DNA of 64,000 nucleotides from JACPTG01 sp964504135 (GCA_964504135.1 CAZDCW010000004.1:12838-76837), one strand, 5' to 3'. Counted from the stretch's first letter, positions 15,029 to 21,952 are shown. Notes: generated by a model not told the origin, from the sequence alone. A program made the numbers and translations.

Positions 15029-15468
15029 TTTCCCACCTTCTTTTTACGCTTTCCCTTTCCCACCTTGGTTTTGGGCTTTTCCAGCTTTACAGCTTCACGC
15101 AACTTCCACTTGTTGCCGTAAATCCTTTCCGATGGCTTCACTATCGAGTATTTAGGCCTCAACGGGACTGTGCTGTGCGTTGCTTCAAACCTGTGAACCG
15201 ATTTCGGATTGAATCCCACTTCTAATTTACTTGGGAAGCTGCTTGGATTAAGATTAGGGAGGTTTCCATCTTTTTTGGCTTTCATCAATGCCTTATTTTT
15301 TTGCACTTTGGCCTTGTACCTTTCCCTCTGGCGCAACAAGTTCTGCCGGGCAGCATCACGCCACTGTTCCATCTTCTGAATTGTTCTCAGAAGAAAGTCC
15401 CTTCTCCTTCTTCCAACCATATGGCTTCTGCCAACCGGAGCCCTGCCAACCGAATCCACCATTGCCAT
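15025..15468 (-). CDS. Very basic protein of unknown function in the gas-vesicle operon
   Basis: A 147-residue protein dominated by Lys and Arg: an N-terminal helix (VGRRRRDFLLRTIQKMEQWRDAARQ and QRERYKAKVQ) and a lysine-rich tail ending KGKRKKKVGK. I do not recognise a family. Haloarchaeal clusters contain a small basic gvpI in a comparable setting, but I see no motif to prove homology. It could bind RNA, DNA or the acidic GvpH product. It is coupled to gvpH downstream. Confidence 0.6.
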   Translation of the reverse strand: MAMVDSVGRAPVGRSHMVGRRRRDFLLRTIQKMEQWRDAARQNLLRQRERYKAKVQKNKALMKAKKDGNLPNLNPSSFPSKLEVGFNPKSVHRFEATHSTVPLRPKYSIVKPSERIYGNKWKLREAVKLEKPKTKVGKGKRKKKVGK

Positions 15469-15477
15469 AACCCCCTT

Positions 15478-15825
15478 TCAGATTTTGATAATAATCACAT
15501 TATCAACTTTTTCCAGCTCGACTACTTTCCCTTTCCATTCGCCAATTCCTGCCCTGACATTGTAGGCTTTTTCCTTGCTGACATATTTTCTTATGAACGA
15601 TTGCAGCTCCCCCTGCCTTTTCTCGCTGCGCTTTGTTATGCTGTGGGCCAAGGTGCCATCAGCCTTTAGCCTGCAGTAAAAGTCCTGCTCAACCAGCCTG
15701 CCGCCCTCTTCCTGGGCAGCCACTGTTACAATTTCTGTGTCGCTAAAACCCAGGCCCTGCGGCTTATGCACTTTCCAGACATCGCTTACATGCAACAGTC
15801 TGGCTTCCCTTATTACGGCTTTCAT
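15478..15825 (-). CDS. Unknown protein in the gas-vesicle operon
   Basis: A 115-residue soluble protein not recognised. It has beta-rich ends (MKAVIREARLL, VWKVHKPQGLGFSDTEIVTVAAQEE and the final GKVVELEKVDNVIIIKI) and a central helix (KRQGELQSFIRKYVSKEK). ATG 15825 follows the stop of the gvpJ-like gene by one base (TAGTATG), so translation is probably coupled. Given the operon, a role in vesicle assembly or its regulation is likely but unproven. Confidence 0.6.
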   Translation of the reverse strand: MKAVIREARLLHVSDVWKVHKPQGLGFSDTEIVTVAAQEEGGRLVEQDFYCRLKADGTLAHSITKRSEKRQGELQSFIRKYVSKEKAYNVRAGIGEWKGKVVELEKVDNVIIIKI

Positions 15826-15826
15826 A

Positions 15827-16180
15827 CTACCCATCAATTTCTTTTTTACTGCTTTGTGCGTAGTCTAAATACTTCCATCCGCAGCCAAGGCAGCCTTTTT
15901 CGGTTTTGGCATAGAGCGCGCTGCGGCACTCAGGGCAAATACTCTTTCCTGATTCCAAAATTTTCCAGGCCGGCGCAGTCAAATCCGTGCCTGAAGGGAA
16001 CGCCAATCCGAATTTTGCCGCGGTTTCGAAGCTGGACAACGCGGCCCTCAGCTTAATCCCTATCAGTTCTGTTCCAGCCACGCTGATTGATATGTCGGCA
16101 TTGATGATGAGCCCCTTATCAAGCAGCCTGTCAATAAGCTCTGTCAGTCCTGTTGACTCATAGCTCATTGAGCGTCCCAT
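15827..16180 (-). CDS. GvpA-fold protein (GvpJ type) with a C-terminal zinc ribbon
   Basis: A 117-residue protein in two parts. Residues ~10-60 are a GvpA/GvpJ core (GLTELIDRLLDKGLIINADISISVAGTELIGIKLRAALSSFETA). Residues ~80-105 carry CPEC then CLGC, spaced as a zinc ribbon (CPECRSALYAKTEKGCLGC). GvpJ proteins are minor shell components that interact with GvpL and others; an added zinc ribbon is not part of the usual description. It lies between gvpG and the unknown gene at 15478. Confidence 0.85.
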   Translation of the reverse strand: MGRSMSYESTGLTELIDRLLDKGLIINADISISVAGTELIGIKLRAALSSFETAAKFGLAFPSGTDLTAPAWKILESGKSICPECRSALYAKTEKGCLGCGWKYLDYAQSSKKEIDG

Positions 16181-16194
16181 TTTTACCCCCTTTA

Positions 16195-16488
16195 TTACCT
16201 GTCATAAGCGTTTCCCTCCCGGATGCTGACCTTTGACAGCATTTCTTCAATTTCCTGCGCTATTCTGAGTTGTCGCATAAGCGACTCATGCTGTTCTTTG
16301 TAGGCTGCTTCATCAAGCTCTCCCAGCTCCAACAATAGCCGGTTCTCTTTTATCCGGTTGTTTATCTTTTTGATATCGTACTTCTCCTTTAAGCCGTAAT
16401 CGCGAATCAGCTCCAGGAGCCATATCATGTCAAACGGCTGAAGTGAAAACCCCAAAGCCCTTAAAATTACGTCATCCAGTATGAACAT
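16195..16488 (-). CDS. gvpG: Gas vesicle protein GvpG
   Basis: A 97-residue helical protein. It opens MFILDDVILRALGFSLQPFDMIWLLELI and continues into a charged helix with LGELDEAAYKEQHESLMRQL, matching GvpG (leader helix then E/L-rich helix with G-E-L/I-x-E/D-E/A). ATG 16488 is chosen because it gives the family N-terminus; a longer frame upstream overlaps gvpF/L. The start overlaps the end of gvpF/L (stop at 16472) by 17 nt. Confidence 0.85.
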   Translation of the reverse strand: MFILDDVILRALGFSLQPFDMIWLLELIRDYGLKEKYDIKKINNRIKENRLLLELGELDEAAYKEQHESLMRQLRIAQEIEEMLSKVSIREGNAYDR

Positions 16489-17125
16489 TCTCCCCCCTGA
16501 TGCGAATGTTAATGAATGAGTAAGGCGGCCAAGGCCCTGTATAAATGAACCTGAGGCCTTTGTGCCGCTTCTCAAGCATAGATATCGCATTTGAAAATTC
16601 TGAAAGCCTTATTTTCTCCACGAGGAAGGAATAGTTCAACAGCAGCCTGTCGCTGAAGCTCTCCCCCCTTGAAGCCTTGACGCACAACCTGCCCAGGCAG
16701 TTAAGAATTTCAGCCTCAGCACCGCTGTAATCCGGGCCTGCGCCGGGCTTTACAACCTTAACCCCAAGTTCGATTTTGCCCTTAATAAGCCCCAAACAAG
16801 CATCAACAGAATCATAAGCCTTTGCCAATACAGCCTTTAATGTCTCCTCATCCCTGAATACGTTCCCAAAGGACATCGGCACTACAGTGGTTTTCTCAGA
16901 CATCTTTTTAAGTATTTCAGCATGCTGCATTGCTTCGGTTTCGTTTACCAAAGGGTTTAACCTGGGATAGGAGCTTACAACAGCAGCAATGTCCATATAA
17001 GGAACAATCGTGAAAGGCTCTCCATCCAGCCCTGCAAAATCAAATTTCACATTATTCTTAATCGGAACTATTCCGTAAACGTACAAATAGCAGCAATCTT
17101 GCGCATCAGCCCCAAATTCCTGCAT
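16472..17125 (-). CDS. Gas vesicle assembly protein GvpF/GvpL (copy 1)
   Basis: A 217-residue GvpF/L protein. Visible features are YLYVYGIVP, a central TTVVPMSFGNVFRDEE (family V-P-x-x-F-G), the domain boundary IELGVKVV, and the C-terminal LRFIYTGPWPPYSFINI hallmark. It is about 45 residues shorter than copy 2, mainly in the second domain. It follows the PadR-fusion gene by 14 nt and overlaps gvpG. Confidence 0.92.
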   Translation of the reverse strand: MQEFGADAQDCCYLYVYGIVPIKNNVKFDFAGLDGEPFTIVPYMDIAAVVSSYPRLNPLVNETEAMQHAEILKKMSEKTTVVPMSFGNVFRDEETLKAVLAKAYDSVDACLGLIKGKIELGVKVVKPGAGPDYSGAEAEILNCLGRLCVKASRGESFSDRLLLNYSFLVEKIRLSEFSNAISMLEKRHKGLRFIYTGPWPPYSFINIRIRGENVHTG

Positions 17126-17139
17126 TTTCCATTACCCCT

Positions 17140-17880
17140 TCAGTTCCCTGTCAAAAGCCGCATTATAAGCGAGTTCGCTTCTGCCTGCTTTCTGAGCACA
17201 ACCCAGGCCTGCTCCTTTTCACTTACCCTGTAGATCTTGCTTTTCAGTTTGTACTCGCACACCAGCAAACCCTCCTTTTCCAATTCATGGAGCTTCGGAT
17301 AAAGCTGGCCCGGGGAAACAAAAACCCTGAATTTCAGATAAAGCGCCTTTATCAGGTCAGAGCCACACATGGGGCTTGTCATCAGCATTGCAAGGACAAC
17401 GCTGTTCAGCTCCCTTTTCACTGCGCCTTCAACAAGTTCACCGTTAATGTTTTCCAGTTCGTTTTCAGCCTTCCTGCTGGAAAGCATCCTGATATTATTA
17501 ACTGAAAGCACCATTTTGTCATGAATGGCGACAAGTTCCCTTAGAATGGCGGGGTCTATCCCGTCAATGTTGTAAATGCAAACAGCCTGCGGGAGCATCT
17601 CCCAATGCCGCTCCCACTTCGTAAAATCGCTTGAGAGGGAAGAGTTATCAACCACAATATTCCTACCTTTCCAGTTGTTCGGCTCCTCTGGCGTCCTGAC
17701 GTCAACAAATAACCCTTTTTCCCCGAAAAACTTATTCCATTTGGCAACGTTGCTGGTGACAAGCACATTGGCTTCAGCGCTGTTTTCGAGCAGGTGAAAC
17801 ATCAATGTTTCCTCAAAGTTCTGGCTGTTGCACAAATGCAGGCAATGCTTTGCCAGTCCAAACACAATGCTGGCGTTCAT
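17140..17880 (-). CDS. Regulator with N-terminal sensor-like domain and C-terminal PadR winged helix
   Basis: A 246-residue protein. Residues ~155-246 are a PadR-type winged helix (VVLAMLMTSPMCGSDLIKALYLKFRVFVSPGQLYPKLHELEKEGLL, then a wing IYRVSEKE). Residues 1-140 form an alpha/beta domain (EETLMFHLLENSAEANVLVTSN, AVCIYNIDGID) that recalls P-loop-less MEDS/KaiC-like sensor domains. The same two-part design is encoded divergently at 19338-20308. PadR proteins usually repress. Its start overlaps the gvpO stop by 4 nt (ATGA), so it is made along with the vesicle proteins and may give feedback. Confidence 0.7.
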   Translation of the reverse strand: MNASIVFGLAKHCLHLCNSQNFEETLMFHLLENSAEANVLVTSNVAKWNKFFGEKGLFVDVRTPEEPNNWKGRNIVVDNSSLSSDFTKWERHWEMLPQAVCIYNIDGIDPAILRELVAIHDKMVLSVNNIRMLSSRKAENELENINGELVEGAVKRELNSVVLAMLMTSPMCGSDLIKALYLKFRVFVSPGQLYPKLHELEKEGLLVCEYKLKSKIYRVSEKEQAWVVLRKQAEANSLIMRLLTGN

Positions 17881-18158
17881 TGCTGCACATTGCCCCTTAT
17901 TATTTTCCTGATCTGCTTAAAGCTCAGTATGTTGCCTGCCGAGTCAAGGTTCAGCTCAAACACGCTTAAAAGGTCGAACTTGTCCGGAATAGCCTTTCTT
18001 TCCAGCACCTCAACCTCCATTCTCCAGCCCTTCTCAGTCTTTTCCAGCAAAGAGACAGACTCCGGCTGCTTATTAAGCAACTCCTGAGCATTTGAAAAAG
18101 CCTTGTTGCGAATTTGTAAAAGGTCCATGACCACAGCCCCCGCTTTTTTCAGCTTCAT
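17877..18158 (-). CDS. gvpO: Gas vesicle protein GvpO
   Basis: A 93-residue protein. GvpO features are KGWRMEVEVLERKAIPDKFDLLSVFELNLDSAGNILSF, corresponding to the family W-x-V-x-V-E-V-x-E-x-x-R-x-P-x-x-x-D-L-L-x-x-Y-E pattern, followed by a basic end (RKIIRGN). GvpO is an accessory protein required for vesicle formation in halobacteria and actinobacteria. It is coupled to gvpN (4-nt overlap) and to the PadR fusion. Confidence 0.88.
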   Translation of the reverse strand: MKLKKAGAVVMDLLQIRNKAFSNAQELLNKQPESVSLLEKTEKGWRMEVEVLERKAIPDKFDLLSVFELNLDSAGNILSFKQIRKIIRGNVQQ

Positions 18159-19177
18159 ATGCTGTCCAAAATCTTTTGTTTGCTCAAAAAATCTTCCTGG
18201 CTTTTTGTTTTCGAGACAATGATATCCCCCAACACCGCATTTACGGAGTCCTTGTCGAATTTTTTAAATCCCTTAAGCATGCGGGCAACCATCACGCAAG
18301 CCCTTGTGCCAATCTTCTCAGCGTTCGGCAGCCTTTCCCTAACCCTCCTTATCACGTCAACAATTGCAGCAGCATCTTTCACGTCCAGCTTAGCATGCGT
18401 CATAACAATCTTAACTTCTGTTTCCCTGTCATAATAGTCCATGTAAATCCCAACCATCCTGTCCAGCAATGCATCCTGCGCCCTGTGAATTCCAGCATAC
18501 TCAACAGGGTTTGATGTGAAGATTGCCCTGAAGCTGGGGTGAACCTTTACATACCTCTCCTCACCAAACTGCGTGGGCAATTCAAGAACCCCTTCACTAA
18601 AAACAGAAAGCAGCACATTATTCGCGGAAGGCTTTGCCCTGCTGAACTCGTTGTAAATAAGCGTGTAGCCGTGCTTGCAGGCAAGAGTTAAAGGATTATC
18701 AGCCCAGTCTGCCTTCAATATGTCCTTATCCTTGAAAACGTTATGGATATACTTGTCCCTTATAGTGTTAACCTCAACCTCAGAATAACCGCCAATCAGG
18801 TCAGTTGTGGTTATGCTCTCATCCCCATTTATCCAAACAACAGGCCTCCCAAGCTCCTTAGCCACTGTCAACGAAAGGGCAGTCTTTCCACAACCTGTCG
18901 GCCCTATTATATGAACAGGCTGTTTTAGAGAAAGCCAGTTCTTAACCCTCTCCTTCAATGCCTTTACAGGCTCTGTCTCAACCCAGTACTCAACTTCCGG
19001 AACAAGGTATTCTGCCTCTATCTTCTCCCTTGCCAATTCCTTGTCCATTACGGCCAGCGAAGACTTCATGTTGCTCAGGGCCTTTTCCTTATTTTCCAAT
19101 TCAGCCCTTTTTTCCGAAAACGTCTGATGCATGCGTTTCCCAAGAACTTCTCTCCTATGAACAGCCCTGTAAGCCAT
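18155..19177 (-). CDS. gvpN: Gas vesicle AAA+ ATPase GvpN
   Basis: A 340-residue MoxR-class AAA+ ATPase, first gene of the leftward operon. Residues ~15-55 are an added coiled coil (KRMHQTFSEKRAELENKEKALS). Walker A is IIGPTGCGKTALS (~residues 91-100), Walker B is TLIYNEFSRAKP, sensor 1 is RAIFTSNPVEYAG, and the arginine finger region is ALLDRMVGIYMDYYD. NEFSRAKP and NPVEYAGIH are typical of GvpN. It may remodel GvpA assemblies or GvpC loading. A reverse-strand ggggg run about 15 nt before the ATG may serve as a ribosome-binding site. Confidence 0.93.
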   Translation of the reverse strand: MAYRAVHRREVLGKRMHQTFSEKRAELENKEKALSNMKSSLAVMDKELAREKIEAEYLVPEVEYWVETEPVKALKERVKNWLSLKQPVHIIGPTGCGKTALSLTVAKELGRPVVWINGDESITTTDLIGGYSEVEVNTIRDKYIHNVFKDKDILKADWADNPLTLACKHGYTLIYNEFSRAKPSANNVLLSVFSEGVLELPTQFGEERYVKVHPSFRAIFTSNPVEYAGIHRAQDALLDRMVGIYMDYYDRETEVKIVMTHAKLDVKDAAAIVDVIRRVRERLPNAEKIGTRACVMVARMLKGFKKFDKDSVNAVLGDIIVSKTKSQEDFLSKQKILDSI

Positions 19178-19337
19178 ATCTTATGACACCCCCTTGCACA
19201 ATTCTTCTGAAACCAGACATTTAACTAAGTTCTGTTTCGGCTTTTGTTTCAGAATCCGAATATGCACGGATACCAATCCCATTAACTTACCACAATGTAA
19301 TCTCAGAATCCGAAACAAGATTAATAAATGGGCACAC
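19178..19337. promoter_or_regulatory. Divergent control region between the two gas-vesicle units
   Basis: A 12-bp direct repeat TCAGAATCCGAA occurs at 19249-19260 and 19303-19314. The octamer CCGAAACA lies just upstream of a TATA-like element in both directions: rightward CCGAAACA then TTAATAAAT (19311-19328), and leftward CCGAAACA then TTAGTTAAAT (reverse strand, about 19240-19219). CCGAAACA could be the TFB-recognition element, an operator for the PadR-fusion proteins, or both. Confidence 0.5.
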
Positions 19338-19355
19338 ATGGTTAATGATAGGACA

Positions 19356-19365
19356 GGGGGGGGGG
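19356..19365. repeat. Poly-G run, 10 nt
   Basis: Ten consecutive G near the 5' end of the PadR-fusion gene. If translation starts at 19338 it encodes three glycines in frame. If the TATA-like element at 19320-19328 is used, transcription would begin close to this run, so length changes could act on transcription or on the leader. Confidence 0.9.
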
Positions 19366-19510
19366 CAATTACTCGGGCTAAAATTTCTTATGGCATAGGC
19401 AGCAATGTCTTGCTAGACAATCTGGATTATGGCAAGAATTTGCTCATTCTTCACAGCAGCACGCAGAAGCATGAGCAACTCTACCGCCGGTTTTTGCAGC
19501 AATCTTCAGA

Positions 19511-19523
19511 GGGGGGGGGGGGG
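19511..19523. repeat. Poly-G run, 13 nt, at the frame break
   Basis: Thirteen consecutive G in the middle of the sensor domain of the PadR-fusion gene. At this length the frame ends 13 codons further on; 11 or 14 G would keep the frame open to 20308. Confidence 0.95.
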
Positions 19524-20304
19524 TTAATCTATTTGTGTCTGCAAAAAACAAACATTCCATAACAAATTTCGACGCCCGAAACATTTCATTCACTGCGCTA
19601 AACATAGAGTCCGTCAATGAAATCAGGAAGGAGGTTTACAAATGCATTGCCGAAGTTGCGAAGGAAAGCAAAGAGTGCCTCCTTATATGCGAATGGGCAG
19701 GGGCGAACATAGATTACGCCACGAGTGAATTCTTTCTGCAGTTTCTGGAGCACCTGAGAAGAAAATCAAAGGCATCATATCCTGAGGCATGGAAAAGAAA
19801 ATACGGGATTACGTCCCAAAAGTTAAAATTAACGATTATAAACTCGTTTGAAGCAACACAGATACTTCCTGCGGAATTAAACAGGCTAATGCCTCTTCAC
19901 GAGAGGATTTTTTTATTGCAGGAGAACACCTCAATGCTTAACTTGCCGGGAGTTTCCTCCCAAGCAGAAAATATCCTGCCAATGAGGAGCGCGGTGCGGG
20001 CATGCGTGCTTGAGAAGCTGGCGAAAGACAATCTCGAATTACTCTGCCTCCTCTTTTTGGAGAAAAAACCGCAGTCAGGATACCAGATGCTAAAGACCAT
20101 GGCACAGCATTTTCACATATTGCTTTCGCAGGGCACCCTTTATCCGATGCTCTATAGATTGGAAAAAAATGGTGTTGTTGAGACAGTCAAAGGCACTGGC
20201 AGGGAAAAAATTTACGAGCTTTCAGCACAGGCCAAAAAAAGCATGGCCGAAAAGAAAGAGGAGGTCCTGCAGGCGTACAGTCACTTAATGAGCTTTTTCG
20301 GGGG

Positions 20305-20532
20305 ATGAAAATGGCAAAAAGGAAAAGGGCAGAGGGGAAAAAGGAGACTGCAAGCAGGGACACCGGGAATGTCAGGAATCTGGTGCAAATAGAACATGAT
20401 ATCGGAGCGTTTATCACAAAATTCAGGAAAGATATTGAGGTGAAGATAGAGGATTACAAAAGTTACGCCTGCGAGTTTAACAAGACAACCCCGCATTCTC
20501 GGGTGGCGAAACGATTAAAAAAACAGGATTAA
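20305..20532 (+). CDS. Small basic protein of unknown function after the PadR-fusion gene
   Basis: A 75-residue charged protein (MAKRKRAEGKKE at the start, VAKRLKKQD at the end, helical QIEHDIGAFITKFRKDIEVKIEDYK between). Not recognised. Its ATG overlaps the stop of the PadR-fusion gene (20305-20308), so it is probably translated with it. It may be a gas-vesicle accessory protein by location only. Confidence 0.55.
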   Translation: MKMAKRKRAEGKKETASRDTGNVRNLVQIEHDIGAFITKFRKDIEVKIEDYKSYACEFNKTTPHSRVAKRLKKQD

Positions 20533-20575
20533 GAACAACACCAGTTTTCTAATGTTTTTTTCAAGCCGTGAAAAA

Positions 20576-20637
20576 ACCTTAATATACCCCCGCCTGCATT
20601 TTCTGACTTAAGTTTTTGTCAAACAAAAATTAAGTAT
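20576..20637 (+). promoter_or_regulatory. gvpA promoter and 5' hairpin
   Basis: A TATA-like cttaatatac at 20578-20587 is followed by an inverted repeat at about 20606-20635: CTTAAGTTTTTGT, loop CAA, ACAAAAATTAAG. This would fold at the very 5' end of the gvpA mRNA and could stabilise it. A ribosome-binding sequence ggaggtgg lies at 20649-20656. Confidence 0.5.
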
Positions 20638-20662
20638 GTGTAAAAACAGGAGGTGGAGTTAG

Positions 20663-20887
20663 ATGGCGAACAGAACACCAGACTCAACTGGACTTGCAGA
20701 GGTTCTTGACAGGGTCCTGGACAAAGGCTTGGTAGTTGATGTCTGGGCGAGAGTGAACCTTGTCGGCATCGAAATTTTGACTGTCGAAGCAAGAGTGGTT
20801 GTAGCGTCTGTGGATACCTTCCTGCACTATGCAGAAGAGATCACAAAGATAGAGCAGGCGCAAATAGCTGCACCAGCAGGCCAGTAA
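20663..20887 (+). CDS. gvpA: Major gas vesicle shell protein GvpA
   Basis: A 74-residue protein, the size of GvpA, which forms the ribbed wall of the vesicle. The core GLAEVLDRVLDKGLVVDVWARVNLVGIEILTVEARVVVASVDTFLHYAEEI is close to GvpA from other organisms, including the D-R-V-L-D-K-G and V-G-I-E-I-L turns. It is translated from ATG 20663 behind a strong Shine-Dalgarno ggaggtgg, unlike the many leaderless genes in this window, which fits high expression. It lies first in the rightward unit after the regulator genes. Confidence 0.97.
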   Translation: MANRTPDSTGLAEVLDRVLDKGLVVDVWARVNLVGIEILTVEARVVVASVDTFLHYAEEITKIEQAQIAAPAGQ

Positions 20888-20889
20888 AG

Positions 20890-20922
20890 CCACCCTCTTT
20901 TTTTATTTTTGAGGGCGGTTTT
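20890..20922 (+). terminator. Hairpin and T-rich segment after gvpA
   Basis: CCACCCTC (20890-20897) pairs with GAGGGCGG (20911-20918) with one mismatch around a loop of almost only T, followed by TTTT. It may end most gvpA transcripts while allowing some read-through into the GvpC-like gene, giving excess GvpA. Confidence 0.5.
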
Positions 20923-20977
20923 ACCGCATTTTTCATGCTGGAAGAAGGATAATTGTAGAAGATGCGGAGGGATTATA

Positions 20978-21406
20978 ATGACCAAGGGAGAAAAAAAGGA
21001 GGCAAAAACAGCCGGCAAACCAGTCCCAAAGGATTCTGTGAAAGCTTTCCAGGGAAGGATACTCGCTGAAAAAGGGAAGATGACCGCTTACTCAAAGAAG
21101 ATGGCAGGCAGTGTCAGGGAGATGCAAAAAGCCAGCAGTGAATTAAGCAAGAAGATGCGTGAAGATGGGAAGAAAATGCGTGAGGATGCGTCCAAAATGA
21201 GGGGAGATGGAATCAGGGCGATGAAAACAAAAGTAAACAAGTTTAAAGATGAAATTGCTGCTCAAACAAAGGCAAACCAGGATGCGGCAAAAAAGATGGG
21301 AGCCGCGGTCAAATCTTTCCAGGGAAAAGTAAAATATTACGGCATAGAGCTAAGAACATTCCAAAAAGACGTTGTTCAGGCATACATCAAAGCCTTTTGG
21401 GGCTAA
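20978..21406 (+). CDS. Coiled-coil protein next to gvpA (GvpC-like candidate)
   Basis: A 142-residue charged helical protein. Related segments are seen: VKAFQGRILAEK near the start and VKSFQGKVKYYG near the end, and a short tandem KKMREDGKKMREDASKMRGDG in the middle. GvpC, the helical protein that strengthens vesicles from outside, is usually encoded just after gvpA and consists of helical repeats, but I cannot show homology. ATG 20978 is preceded by ggaggg at 20967-20972. Alternatives are a GvpA-binding scaffold or a structural tail protein. Confidence 0.6.
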   Translation: MTKGEKKEAKTAGKPVPKDSVKAFQGRILAEKGKMTAYSKKMAGSVREMQKASSELSKKMREDGKKMREDASKMRGDGIRAMKTKVNKFKDEIAAQTKANQDAAKKMGAAVKSFQGKVKYYGIELRTFQKDVVQAYIKAFWG

Positions 21407-21411
21407 ACCAA

Positions 21412-21945
21412 ATGGACACAGATATTCAGGCCACGATACTTAAATACATCCAAAAAAACAAGGCGGCCAACACATATAAAATGGCCAGGAATTTAGGTGT
21501 CGACCGTGAAAGATTAGTGATGGAGCTTGCCAAGCTACAGGAGAAAGGCCTGATAGAGCACAGAACAGGCATGGTAAGGCATTCAGGCAAGGCAAAGCCT
21601 GAAGCAGCAGTGATTGCAGAGGCGGAGACTTTCCAAAAGGTTTCCAAGCCAAAAACAGAAAGACCTAAAATTAAGAAACAAAAAACAAAGATTGTCACAA
21701 AAGTCATTGTAAGGCATGTTCCAAAAATCAGAGGCAGGCGTATCCTTAAAAACAGTTTTCGGGCAGGAAAGCCAGCCGGAGAGCAAGGCTGGCTTTCCAA
21801 TCTCCCTCAAAACATAGGCCAATTGAGCATCCCGGAAGTGTTCGGTCGGAAAATAGATTTCAAAGGAACAGGCTTTGATTTTGCCAGGTTAAATGGGCGC
21901 ATCAGCCAGCTGGAAATTCCCGTTATGCTTAAAAAAAGGTGGTGA
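21412..21945 (+). CDS. Winged-helix protein with a basic C-terminal extension
   Basis: A 177-residue protein. Residues ~1-55 form a winged HTH (TILKYIQKNKAANTYKMARNLGVDRERLVMELAKLQEKGLIEHRTG). The middle is a lysine-rich linker (KPKTERPKIKKQKTK), and the C-terminal part has IRGRRILKNSF and short LSIPEVFG / LEIPVMLKKRW motifs that could be binding peptides. It follows the coiled-coil gene by 5 nt. Likely a DNA-binding accessory protein of the gas-vesicle unit; the role is unknown. Confidence 0.6.
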   Translation: MDTDIQATILKYIQKNKAANTYKMARNLGVDRERLVMELAKLQEKGLIEHRTGMVRHSGKAKPEAAVIAEAETFQKVSKPKTERPKIKKQKTKIVTKVIVRHVPKIRGRRILKNSFRAGKPAGEQGWLSNLPQNIGQLSIPEVFGRKIDFKGTGFDFARLNGRISQLEIPVMLKKRW

Positions 21946-21952
21946 TGAAAGA

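Larger units (their letters stand above)
19338..20308 (+). pseudogene. PadR-fusion regulator, out of frame at a 13-G run (candidate phase-variable gene)
   Basis: Two frames together make one protein. The first (19338-19562) reads MVNDRTGGGAITRAK, ISYGIGSNVLLDNLDYGKNLLILHSS and QLYRRFLQQSSEGGGG, then stops soon after the G run. The second, in another frame from about 19523 to 20308, continues VNLFVSAKNKHS and ends in a PadR winged helix (LLFLEKKPQSGYQMLK, LSQGTLYPMLYRLEKNGVVE). The runs are 10 G (19356-19365) and 13 G (19511-19523), both read as GGN glycine codons. One G more or two fewer in the second run joins the halves into about 323 residues of the same design as 17140-17880. It may be an off-phase gene, not a dead one. 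The start could also be affected by the first run. Confidence 0.7.

Noticed and set aside
19194..19562. The frame from 19194 as a stand-alone 122-residue protein
   Set aside because: The part before 19338 has a non-protein-like composition and contains the regulatory repeats; the rest is the N-terminal half of the PadR-fusion protein.
20187..20496. Antisense frames between the PadR-fusion gene and gvpA as extra gas-vesicle genes
   Set aside because: They oppose well-supported coding sequence, and no promoter or family motif is seen.
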